Shown piece by piece: positions 20,991 through 33,091 of a stretch of 64,000 nt of DNA (position 1 is its first letter; each line of letters begins with the position of its first letter). The position numbers were made by a program, and so were the translations under genes. The DNA comes from Hybos culiciformis. Lineage: Eukaryota; Arthropoda; Insecta; Diptera; Hybotidae. Location: assembly GCA_964007475.1 (NCBI GenBank), contig OZ023275.1, positions 16,595,829 through 16,659,828 on the forward strand. Direction: 5' to 3'. The notes below the pieces were generated by a model. It was not told the origin of the DNA and ran no database searches. It saw only the letters and a list, made by a program, of their open reading frames with translations.

Positions 20991-23481
20991 TTCCATCCTC
21001 ACTTCCGCCCTCACTTCCGCCCTCAGTTCTGCCCTAACTACCAACCTCTCTTCCACCCTCACTTCCGCCCTCACTTCCGTCCTGATTTCCACCCTGATTT
21101 CCGCCCTCACTACCACCCTCGTTTCCGCCCTCACTTCCGCTCTCACTTCCGCCCTCACTTCCGCCCTCACTTCCGCCCTCACTTCCGCCCTCACTTCCGC
21201 CCTCACTTCCGCCCTCACTTCCGCCCTCACTTCCGCCCTCACTTCCGCCCTCACTTCCGCCCTCACTTCCGCCCTCACTTCCGCCCTCACTTCTGCCCTC
21301 ACTTCCGCCCTCACTTCCGCCCTCACTTCCGCCCTCACTTCCGCCCTCACTTCCGCCCTCACTTCCGCCCTCACTTCCGCCCTCACTTCCGCCCTCACTT
21401 CCGCCCTCACTTCCGCCCTCACTTCCGCCCTCACTTCCGCCCTCACTTCCGCCCTCACTTCCGCCCTCACTTCCGCCCTCACTTCCGCCCTCACTTCCGC
21501 CCTCACTTCCGCCCTCACTTCCGCCCTCACTTCCGCCCTCACTTCCGCCCTCACTTCCGCCCTCACTTCCGCCCTCACTTCCGCCCTCACTTCCGCCCTC
21601 ACTTCCGTCCTCACTTCCGCCCTCACTTCCGCCCTCACTTCCGCCCTGACTTCCGCCCTCACTTCCGCCCTCACTTCCGCCCGCACTTCCAATCTCACTT
21701 CCAATCTCACTTCCGCCCTCACTTCCGCCCTCACTCCCGCCCTCACTTCCGCCCTCACTTCCGCCCTCACTTCCGCCCTCACTTCCGCCCTCACTTCCGC
21801 CCTCACTTCCGCCCTCACTTCCGCCCTCACTTCTGCCCTCACTTCCGCCCTCACTTCCGCCCTCACTTCCGCCCTCACTTCTGCCCTCATTTCCGCCCTC
21901 ACTTCCGCCCTCACTTCCGCCCTCACTTCCGCCCTCACTTCCGCCTCACTTCCGCCCTCACTTCCACCCTCACTTCTGCCCTAACTACCAACCTCTCTTC
22001 CGCCCTCACTTCCGTCCTGATTTCCACCCTGATTTCCGCCCTCACTACCGCCCTCACTTCCGCCCTCACTTCCGCCCTCACTTCCGCCCTCATTTCCGCC
22101 CTCACTTCCGCCCTCACTTCCGCCCTCACTTCCGCCCTCACTTCCGCCCTCACTTCCGCCCTCACTTCCGCCCTCACTTCCGCCCTCAATTCCGCCCTCA
22201 CTACCGCCCTCACTTCCGCCCTCACTTCCGCCGTCACTACCGCCCTCACTTCCGCCCTCACTTCCGCCCTCACTTCCGCCCTCACTTCCGCCCTCACTTC
22301 CGCCCTCACTTCCGCCCTCACTTCCGCCCTCACTTCCGCCCTCACTTCCGCCCTCACTTCCGCCCTCACTTCCGCCCTCACTTCCGCCCTCAATTCCGCC
22401 CTCACTACCGCCCTCACTTCCGCCCTCACTTCCGCCCTCACTTCCGCCGTCACTACCGCCCTCACTTCCGCCCTCACTTCCGCCCTCACTTCCGCCCTCA
22501 CTTCCGCCCTCACTTCCGCCCTCACTTCCGCCCTAAATCCCACTCTCACTTCCGCCCTCAATCCCGCCCTCACTTCCGCCCTCACATCCGCCCTCACATC
22601 CACTCTCACTTCCGCCCTCACTTCCGCACTCACTTCCGCCCTCACTTCCGCCCTTACTTCCGCCCTCACTTCCAACCTCACTTCCAACCTCACTTCCGCC
22701 TTCACTTCCGCCCTCACTTCCGCCCTCACTTCCGCCCTCACTTCCGCCCTCACTTCCGCCCTCACTTCCGCCCTCACTTCCGCCCTCACTTCCGCCCTCA
22801 CTTCCGCCCTCACTTCCGCCCTCACTTCCGCCCTCACTTCCGCCCTCACTTCCGCCCTCACTTCCGCCCTCACTTCCGCCCTCACATCCGCCCTCACATC
22901 CGCACTCACTTCCGCCTTCACTTCCGCCCTCACTTCCAACCTCACTTCCGCCCTCACTTCCAACCTCACTTCCGTCCTCACTTCCGTCCTCACTTCCGCC
23001 CTCACTTCCGCCCTCACTTCCGCTCTCACTTCCGCCCTCACTTCCGCCCTCACTTCCGCCCTCACTTCCGCCCTCACTTCCGCCCTCACTTCCGCCCTCA
23101 CTTCCGCCCTCACTTCCGCCCTCACTTCCGCCCTCACTTCCGCCCTCACTTCCGCCCTCACTTCCGCCCTCACTTCCGCCCTCACTTCCGCCCTCACATC
23201 CGCCCTCACATCCGCACTCACTTCCGCCCTCACTTCCGCCCTCACTTCCAACCTCACTTCCGCCCTCACTTCCAACCTCACTTCCGTCCTCACTTCCGTC
23301 CTCACTTCCGCCCTCACTTCCGCCCTCACTTCCGCTCTCACTTCCGCCCTCACTTCCGCCCTTACTTCCGCCCCCTCTTCCGCCCTCACTTCCGCCCTCC
23401 CTTCCGCCCTCCCTTCCGCCCTCCCTTGCGCCCTCCCTTCCGACCTCTCTTCAGCCCTTACTGCCGCCCACACTTCCTTCC
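20991..23481. repeat. GC-rich 12-bp minisatellite, TTCCGCCCTCAC, about 207 units
   Basis: The unit repeats almost without change for about 2.5 kb and then degrades into CCCTCCCTTCC-type units at the right edge. Because 12 is a multiple of 3, long frames stay open. On the minus strand it reads (AEVR)n in two frames, 20952-21938 and 21935-23473, broken by a single 1-bp loss near 21944. On the plus strand it reads (SALT)n. There is no codon-level constraint, start context or intron evidence, so these are not annotated as genes. Variant units recur in blocks, showing larger duplications of 947 bp and 312 bp inside the array. It is strongly GC-rich, with one CpG per unit, against very AT-rich flanks. 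Confidence 0.95.
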
Positions 23482-23745
23482 TTTTTTTTGGGCAGGTAAT
23501 CTTTATTTCTCACCCGAGCTACCTATTTTGAAAAAAAAAATTATTTTGGTATATTTTGAGGCGGGAAGACTCTAACTGTAGCTCCGTATCCAAAATTTTT
23601 GGTCAGGTAATCTAATTATTTCAGCGGAGGAAAAAATTTTTTTTAACATATTTTGAGCCGGCACGACCTAACCGTAGGTCCCTGCCCAAAAAATTTTCGG
23701 CAGGTAATCTTTATTTCACCGGACCTACCTATTTTGAAAAATAAA
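23482..23745 (+). repeat. Satellite units of about 100 bp, right of the 12-bp array
   Basis: A partial unit (GGGCAGGTAATCTTTATTTC) is followed by units starting at 23550 (TATATTTTGAGGCGGGAAGA) and 23647 (CATATTTTGAGCCGGCACGA). They match 20824-20990 in order of motifs, so the 12-bp array expanded within or inserted into a pre-existing satellite. Confidence 0.8.
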
Positions 23746-23979
23746 TTTTAGTTGTTAAATAATTTGTAAACGAAAGATTTTTAAAAAATAATTTGAATTT
23801 AAATTTTCCGCGCCAAATTATTTTGTTTTTATAAATGACAAATGATTATTGAACTACCTAATTTGAAAAAAAATTTTAATTTTAAAAAATTTGTAAACGA
23901 AAGATTTTTAAAAATAATTTGAATTTAAATTTTTCGCGCCAAATTATTTTGTTTTTATAAATAACAAATGATTATTGAG
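23725..23979 (+). repeat. 127-129 bp tandem duplication
   Basis: The block beginning CTACCTA-TTTGAAAA and running through TTTGTAAACGAAAGATTTTT, CGCGCCAAATTATTTTG and AAATGATTATTGA occurs at 23725-23853 and again at 23854-23979 with a few indels. Its start overlaps the end of the last satellite unit. Confidence 0.88.
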
Positions 23980-26900
23980 TTGACTCATTTTGTTTGAGTA
24001 TTCAAACGGTACAGCATGTCGTTTTTTTTTTTAACTCAAATTCGAATGAGTAAAAAAATTTTTACCCCCTACAGAATTACTCATTTATATCATACACCGC
24101 GCCTAAAGAAGTATAAACTTCAAAAATCAACTAAAATATGTATAATGAACATGTTGGACGACCAAAACACTGCACTAGACAATATGTTGTTATTTTAGGG
24201 AGGACCTCAGTATTATAATATGTTAAATGAATATATACATATAATTATCTTTCGACATACAACATATTAATTGTTATAAGAATTAATAAATGTAATACAG
24301 ATAGTACAGTCTATGAATAATAATTCTGAAGCATAACACATATTATGTATAATTTTACTTTCATAAAATTAACTTTATAACCATAAAATTGTTTTACAAA
24401 TAACATTTAAAATTTTCAAGGATTTCCTTTGTTTAAAATGGTTTGCTTTCAGTAATCCGTATAGGTTTGAAAGAAGGTTAAAAAGTGGAAGTTGTTTTGC
24501 TGGGCTGGGTGATGGTTGGATAATATTATTTAAATAATCTTTTGATTGGCTGAAACGAAATACACTGTCTCTTTTAAATCATCAAACAACCAACATATTT
24601 AATAATTTAATCCCTTCGTTTCAGATTCTTTTTAAGCTTTTGAATTTTTCCTTTAAATTTTTCGCTTGAAGTGTTAGATTTATATTTATTGTATTGAGTT
24701 CAATGTAAATTCGAATTAAAATGCAAATTTAGAGATAGCATAGATACATATTTATTTTAATGTGCCTTCAACATTTATTTATTGGAATATATGTACTTTG
24801 ATTATAAGCCCATATAATTTAATACCATTCTGTCAAAATCAAATTAACTAATAAATCAATTAAACAAATTATCTTTTTCTTTATATGAAAATACAAGTTA
24901 AGTCGAAAAGGTTCTTAAATTGAAAATATTAATTATTGTACGGCGTATTATTACTCACTATAAAGTAATGGGAAAATTTTATTCAATTCAGGAAAAACAT
25001 CTTAATAAATATAATTCTATATATAATTATATTAGAAAAGATTTATCAAATGTTATTAATATCTACGTACATTCACTAGAATAATATCTTTTTCACTATA
25101 AATAGAATCATACACAGTTAAGAAAATTTTGAAATTGCCTGAAACCTTTAACATTTTAGTAAATAGTTTTGTTAATACTATAAACACTTTGTTTACTTTT
25201 AAAATAAAGAAAACCACTTTTCTTTACTTAGTGTGAACATACAAATTGAATAAGATTTTATTAGAATATTTATTTAAAAATATATAAAATGAAAATAACT
25301 TAAAGTGTATGCACATAAAATTTATTTATTAAATTGTTTGAAAAAGATATTACAAGAGAATAACAATTATAATTTTGATGTAAATTGGAAAATTATTAAC
25401 CATAATCGAGCACATTTTGTAATATATATATCAAATCCAACTCTACTTTACAAATTTTAATTCGCTTATTGTAAAATCCAAACTAAATTAAATCAGACAT
25501 TGAAATTTGAGAATTAAATTGATAAGTTTGTCTTTCATTCTATTAAATAAAGTATCTTAAATATTTTCCAATACCATAATTCATGAGAAAAAAAATAATA
25601 ATAATTTTGTGATACTATTTTTTTTTAACTAAAAACATTATTATGCGAAAATAAAACAGAAAAATTAACTTCAATTTATTTTTTCATATAAAAAAAAAAC
25701 AAATTTTTTCTTTAACTCAATTTATCTTTCAAGAAAAATATTCAACTTCCTATAAGATATAAAGTTGTTAGAGAAAAAAATAAACTAAAGGTAGTGTAGA
25801 TAATTCTTGTTAGGTTTAGTTTAGAATAGCAGTGGTTAATTTATTGAACTTTTTATTTATAAAAGTTAATGTTATTCTTCAGTGCTGTTATGTGAAAAAT
25901 ATTTATGAACAAAAATAAAAGAAGGTAAAAATAATTTTCAAGAAAATAAGTAATTTGGATTGTTTTAATTTTTATTTTTTTTTGTTTTATGTTTTATAAG
26001 GTAAGCAAGCATTTAAGGTATTTAAAAAAAATTATATTTATATGTTGAACAGAACTTATAACATACTTATAAAATTTTAATTTTAACACCTTTAAATGAA
26101 TCTTAACGTACTTAGAAACGTATTTTGTTTCTAATGTGCATAAGAAAACTAAATCTAACTAATTTTTACATATCTACTAATAGAATGGGTTCCTTTGAAT
26201 ACACTGAAATTTTGAAAGACAAATCTTATATTCAAGTCGCAACGTACGCTCTTAACCAATTATTTAAATATATCTCTTACAAACAAAAAATAATTTTTAT
26301 AATTCTTAAAAATATAATGTCAGTTAAATTTTTCATATTTTTTCTGAAATCAATAGCCCTATGATATAAGCTTGTAATAATTTCTTTTCAAAAATTATAC
26401 GTCCTGACGTTTAAATCGTTTTATTTTGTTTTTGATGTTGTATTTACAATTTTGGCAATATAATATGAATTTTAACTACCATATAACTTACCATATTGTA
26501 TATATTTTAAAACATTAGATTTGTGTTCAATGCCAGCTTAAACGTATCTGTATAAAATAGGCACATCACAATATTTATAATAATTTATTTTCATTGAAAC
26601 AAGAAATGTTTCTTAAAAATGTTTAAGAACTGCCTGAGACGGTTGCGCTTGAGAAATAAAACTATTTAGAAAATCTAGAATTTGTTTTATCATAAATACT
26701 TTTTTAGTTATTAAATATTACTTCGAAATATAAATGTTAGAAATTTGTTAAATTTTTTATTTTTTGTTTTGTTCAAATATCAAACGAATTTTGCTCATGC
26801 TATGTAGTGAGAAATATAATAACAAATATTCTGAACACAGAGTGCTGAAACAAAAAGTATACTATGAATAATTGTTAATAAACTCAAAATCGAAGTATTA

Positions 26901-29439
26901 TGATAATATTTGTCTGCAGTGTAGATTGGCTTTAAGTATCATACAATTTAAGTCATAAATCCAAATTTTTATTATTGCTGAAAATATTTTTCTTATTATT
27001 TTATGTACTTTAAAATTTAAATCAAAATATTATATGCTTTTTATGATTTATTACACTACTGTCGATACTTTATGGTGATGATAAATAAGTAAAACATCGT
27101 ATCAAATTGATGTTAAAAACAAATTTAAATTTTTGAATATGTTAAAATTATCCAGAATATCATTGTACTATGTTTTGTATTCTAGAAGAGATACATTTAA
27201 AATTTGAGATTTTTTAATTAAATAAGTAAATGTACGTAAATTATAACAGGCTTTGCTTCGGCAGATATCTTAACAATATATCTATAGACAAAATAGTGGA
27301 ACAAACTTAACTTCGACTATTTGTATTCAATTACTTGAGGTTAAGTTCTTATATTTTTTAATGCAAATATATTCTTTGGAATATATTTTCGACAATATCT
27401 TTTTTAAAAATATATTTTAGGCTTATTGCAAAAGTTTATAGTGCCAGGAACTTTAAATATTTATATCCGCCAAAATTTATTGTTAAGACATTAAGATTTA
27501 AAAAATCCTAGAAAAATTTAAAATATAATAGAAAATTTTACATTAGCTTTATTTTTTTATGCTTATATTTTTCTATTTTATATGCATATTAAAAATTTTT
27601 TTTTTTAAATTTCTATCTCATTATAGCAATGCAGTATTTTTGGCTTCACCTTTCTTTTTTTATGAACAAAATAACATTGCAAACCATATTTATGTCTATT
27701 GGGATTGGATTCATTTGGAATGTGGATATGAGTTATTTTCAAATTTAAAATTTTTCGTTTTCTGTAGAAAACATGAAATACCTAGAAAAAGAACAAGATT
27801 TTAAGCTGTGGCATTTTTTTAATTCCTATATTTGGATAACATAGTAAACCCTTTTTAGTATAACCAAAAAGTTAAAAAGGTTTTGCATTTTGAAAATTTT
27901 CTCAACCATTCCTAAATGTCACTGTCGAAGTTTAGAATAATGTAGAAAGTTTTCTCTGTCAATTATCATAATTTGACTTAAGAAAAAATAAGGATTTTAT
28001 TTTTCTTAATGTACCACCAGCAAAACTCAATGTATCGAAAACTATTTAATTACTAATTTATTCGAATATTTGAGACGTTAAGTCGAAATTTGGAATCAGT
28101 ATGGCATATATGTATGTCCTCACCATAATCTTATATTGATCAAAATCACATTGAAACAATAAAGCATAGATTTTTACCGAAAAAATTTCATGAAAAATCT
28201 GAATTGATTAAAATCATTTTATGAATAATTCATGATTTGTGTTTTTGATTGATTAGGAAAAGAAATCTAAAGGGTATTTTAAAATTCATGAAAAAAAGAT
28301 AAAAGGAAGCAGTGAACAAGGAATAAAATTTAATAAAAAAAATGTCATTAAGTAAAGGAAGTGACCAACGAATTGGTGTGAAAAACTTATAAGGGATGGG
28401 TAATTTTTTATTTTTGAACTTACTAATACTTTATTTTTAGTAATATTTTTATACAATTTTCTTATTTGAAAAATTTTTCTTAATAAAAAAAGTTTCCATT
28501 TAATTTCTTGAAAACGTGAAAAAATTATAAGTACACAATTTTTAACTTTGGAAATTCCACTCTGAAAAGTATTTAACCTAAAAATACGTAAACACTGGGA
28601 AGAAAATTTGTTTAAAATTTTTCTTCTTTATAAATTTATGTGTCTACATTTTCTTTTTTGGTTTTCCTACTATTCTGAATGCTAGCTCTTGCAATTGAAC
28701 CATTCAGAACTTTAGCTTGGGGTTTGTTGAAGCTTAATTATCTGTTGGAATAATTAGTCACTCAATGATTTGACTCTCGTTCTTTTTATAAATAATTGTT
28801 ATGAAGTCATACGCAGGAATTCTTATTTGAATGTAAGAAAATTGTGTCATACTGTAATTCTAATACTTGTGATGATATAATACATATTTTCATAATAATG
28901 AGCATCACAATATTAAAAGATAAAATAAGGATAAATTTATGCTGCGATATAATATATCAGGTAAAATGGCCTTTTTTTGTTTATAAAAAGATTTTATTAC
29001 TTATTCTACAAGTAATTTATGGAATATCAAGCTGATTTATTTCATTTTATATTTAGTTTAATTTATTGTATTAAAAGGTCTAAATAAAGTCTTTGTGTAA
29101 ATATTGGACGAACTTAAGATATAAGAAAAAAAATACATATTTCCTAATAAAAAACCTGTTTTCAGTGAAAATTTATATTATTCAACGAGTTTGTTAGTAT
29201 AGTATAAATTGTTATTGTACAAATTCTACATTGGACGAAATTTGCATTGCATAAAGTTTTCATTGAATGATTTGTTTTGAATGAAAATGAATTTAAATGG
29301 GAAAAAGCATATTTTCAAATTTAATAGTTCAATCAGACATTAAAAATTTTTAAAAAATAAACGAACATAATAAAAATTATGAGCTTCAATAATACTTTAT
29401 AGACTTTATCGTTAACATACAATATTGAATAAAAATAAA
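23980..29439. other. AT-rich stretch, no gene seen
   Basis: Several short frames (24016-24198, 26125-26364, 27559-27804, 28844-29035, all plus) are 60-81 codons of low-complexity F/I/K/N-rich sequence. None shows a recognised motif. No repeat element ends are seen. Confidence 0.5.
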
Positions 29440-29640
29440 TTTTTCATTTCAGGCGGAAACTCTCCACGCTGTGCAGAGTAAATACTTTTTTCCTTTTGGC
29501 GGACATATATACTTCCATCACTGATTGGAGTTAGAAGAGGGAAAATTTGAAAATTTGCAGATGACGCCAGAAACATTTGGTGAAGGACTCAACCACAAAA
29601 ATTGCATGCGTCGAAACATTAAATATGAGAGGAAAGTGAT
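29440..29640 (+). other. Local GC-raised island with a plausible 3' splice site
   Basis: Bases 29461-29640 are close to 38% GC by count, well above the flanks. The island begins right after TTTTTCATTTCAG, a reasonable 3' splice site ending at 29452. Two frames are open beyond it: one reads AETLHAVQSKYFFPFGGHIY then stops at 29522; the next reads RKLSTLCRVNTFFLLADIYT and stops at 29547. Neither peptide is recognised. It could be a terminal or alternative exon of a gene outside the window, a conserved noncoding segment, or an old repeat fragment. Confidence 0.25.
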
Positions 29641-30878
29641 ATGAAAGATACGGGATTGATCAGTATTGATTAAAAAATTCTGACTGAAAATGTAAAAATG
29701 TAACACAGTTGAATGCTTTTATGTGCATAAAAATCAATTTCATGAATAATTTCATGAATAATGAAGCGATGATGAATAATGATGCTTAAATATCAATTTT
29801 TTTAATTTAATTATCTACACTTTTAGCGATGAATCTGTGTAAAAAAAAATGACAGTAATAAAATTATGTTTTTTAAAGAAATTTTCAATTTTATTTATTT
29901 GGAATTCTTTTTGCTACTATATTTATAGTTTCCTCTTGTTTATATTGATTGTTCCTCTTGCATTCTCCTTAACGTATATCGTTGCCAAATAAATGCAGAT
30001 ATCTAAGAGAAAGCTAAGCGGAAAAACATTTCTAGCGAATTCTGTAACAAAGCAAATCAAACCATCGAACTTCGAACTTTAATCCAAAATCTTTAAATCA
30101 TGTTGGCACTAATAATTCGATGAAAATGTCTGTCAGACGAAATTAAATCAAAAAAATGGTGAAAAAGGAAGCGAAAATAAGCAGAAATGAATTGTAAAAT
30201 CGGATTTGCATATAAATTCAAAAAATGTTTATTTTGTATTGCCCATGTATTTAAAAATATTAAATTTTCAATTTCTTTATTTATTCCATAAATTCATATT
30301 TCCGGAAAAATGATTTTCACACATTTTCTGTTTCATGTTTTTTGGTTTTCAAAGGGAAAATTATTTTTATTTGGAGTGGAAATTTAACCAATACAAAAAT
30401 TTTATTGTTATAGAAAATTTTTAAAAAAATTTTTGGTATACATCTATACACTATTTTTCTATAACACGAAAAATATTATAAATGAAAAATTGAATATGCA
30501 CAAAATCAATATAAATATGTTTGAAATTTAAAAAACTGCGAAAAAAAAATTAAAGGAAAATTCATCTTTAAGAAATTTGATAGTTTTCAAATATGTATAT
30601 CTTTTTTAAATATAGAGAGACTTAGCACTTGCCATTCAGTTTATAAGTAACAAAGGCACGAACTTGTTTCGCTTTAGCTTAATTATTATTAATAATAATT
30701 GAAAAAAATTTCAAATTTTAAATTAAAAATGTATTGTGCAAAAAAGTCTAAAAAATTGTCCAGCGCTGAAATTAGGCGACCAAATGTATGAGAAAAGCCC
30801 AAAATCATCTACGGAAAATAACTTTTCCAAATAACGTGTCCAAATCGGTTGATTTTCATTTGTTCAAAAGTTACATGT
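29641..30878. other. Mostly AT-rich, unassigned
   Basis: Includes a TTCATGAATAA doublet at 29740-29762, a somewhat less AT-rich part at 29930-30180 with no frame or motif I recognise, and a perfect 20-bp palindrome of AATTATTATT and its complement at 30681-30700. Confidence 0.5.
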
Positions 30879-31010
30879 AGATAATTTGTATATATATAGA
30901 TATAGCTGTAGAAATAGATGTAGATATAGATACAGAAGATATAGATAATTTGTATATATATATACATATAGCTGTAGAAATAGATGTAGATATAGATACA
31001 GAAGATATAG
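30879..31010. repeat. 66-bp tandem duplication in a GATATA-type repeat
   Basis: The block TAGATAATTTGTATATATAT, then AGCTGTAGAAATAGATGTAG and ATACAGAAGATA, occurs twice with a 66-bp offset (AGCTGTAGAAATAG at 30904 and 30970). It grades into degenerate GATATA/GATGTA hexamers to about 31070. Confidence 0.88.
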
Positions 31011-31070
31011 ATATAGATGTGGTTAAAGATATAAACCTAGATATTTATGTAGATATACACATAGATAAAG

Positions 31071-33091
31071 TTAAAAAAGTATAATATATTAGATTTCATT
31101 GTTTTTGCTAAGTCACATAAAATATTTCAATTTTAAGAATAACTTTTCGATTTTAGTGAAAATATATTGCGGTAATCAATGCGCTGTCAATTGTCAAAGA
31201 ATATCATCAATCATGATGGTTATATAATTTTAATAAACTTTATTCATTTTTTAAGACATAAATCAGTGACCAGTAAGTTTGTTATCATTTTTAAGACAAA
31301 ATATTAAAATTTGGGAAAAAAGAATTATGTATCTAAATTTTTCATATAAATTTCAGTCAATCAGGTATATTTATATGTATATCATAATATAAATTCCTAA
31401 AACATCAATAGAAATCAAAAAGATATTATTCAGAAACCAACAAAAAATTTAAATAGAAAATCTATAAATTCTGTTCTTAATATAAGCGATATCAATATTA
31501 CTATAGAAGCTTATAAAGTTTTCCACAAAGTTTGGAATCTCAAGGACTGGGATTCAATTATAATAATTGAACATGAAATGTAAAATTTTATAATATATTT
31601 TACGTCCGTTAAAGTTCTATTTTGAATCAAATATTATTCTCAATATATAGTTACACAAGAATTAAAATAAAAGCATAAACTATAGTGTTCGTCAATAACT
31701 TATTTTTTTTAGACAGTGTATGCACACTAGTACAATAATGATATTAAACAAAATATAAGTTTATAACTAAAACATTTTCTTTGCTTCATATTAAATGTGT
31801 ATTAGCTGAAAAAAGCTGTAGATGTATTCAATTTTTTTTTTATTAATATTAATGAAAGAAAAACAGGGATAGATTAAGTTAAGAGGACGGATTTTTTATA
31901 TTTTCTTTATATACATACATTCCATTTTTTTTTTTGATTGAAACATGTTTTTTAGTTGCATAAATTCTGGTAAGTATTTCTCCCCTAATATATTGTACAT
32001 CCATCTATCCATTGTACAAGTGTGTGTACTACACACTTATTACCTACATCGAAACGACTAAATAGTTTTAAATTTTGTTTTCAGTTAATCGAAAAAAAAA
32101 ATCAAACTATATGAATTGTTCCAAAATACTTATTTACGAGAAAATCAGTACAATTTTTTTTATGACAAAATTACATCATAAATTGGATTAAAAAAAAAAA
32201 ATTCTCGTTAAGTTTCCCTATACAAAATTTAAATTATTCTATGATATTACGTGATGAAAATTTTGTTTTATACTTTCTAGTTTTTCTCGTCTCGCAATTT
32301 TGATTAACAAAAAATCTACGAATTCTACGTATTAAAAAAAATAGATATTTAAGTACGTTTGTTAGCTAAAAAAAATATAAATACAAGAATGACTATTTTC
32401 TTTGATGAGATTATTATGAAATATGTACAATTAAGATCAAAATATTTTTCATTTTATAAAATTTTAAGAGCTTGGTAAATAATTTTCAGTTCATGTTTTC
32501 CATTTTATAGAAATTAATTTAAAATTTAATTTTAAATGAATTTAAAAAAAAATTCTGTATGTTCTGTCTCTTTATAAAAATAAGAAAAAACTTCATTACC
32601 GGCATTTTATATGTTCACTAAGAAGTATCTTTTGCGTTTTAAGATAAATCTGACTTTCAATTAAAGATAAATTAGATCTAAAAGTTTTGTTTTTTGTTTT
32701 ATACAAAATATCAGAAACATGTAAGTATTAAATTTCCAGCTGATAAAAAAAAAACAAAAGGAACTTTTTCCTATCAAAACGTCACGTTAATTATGATAGC
32801 ATATACTTTATTTTTGCATATGAAGTCTCTATAAAGAACTTTTTGACAAGATTAAAAATTATAATTTTACGAATATCCTTCCCACTTTTTTAAAAAAGCT
32901 TCAAATGAAGTTTATAAAAAAAAAATATTAAATTAATGAAAATAATATTTAAACCAAAATATAAACATAAGGATAAATTCATTTGGACAGAAAAAATAAT
33001 TAAAAAAAATTATCTTTTATATTTTATAAGAAACAGAAACAATATATTCAGTTTATGTAAGAGATTCTTATCGAAAGGTATTTAAGTGTCA
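31071..33091. other. AT-rich stretch, no gene seen
   Basis: I see no recognisable frame, RNA gene or transposon end between the GATATA repeat and TIR element copy B. Confidence 0.5.

Noticed and set aside
20952..23473. Two long minus-strand frames of Ala-Glu-Val-Arg repeats
   Set aside because: They are the translation of a 12-bp minisatellite whose unit length is divisible by three. Other frames of the array are also open, and one frame break coincides with a lost base in the array.
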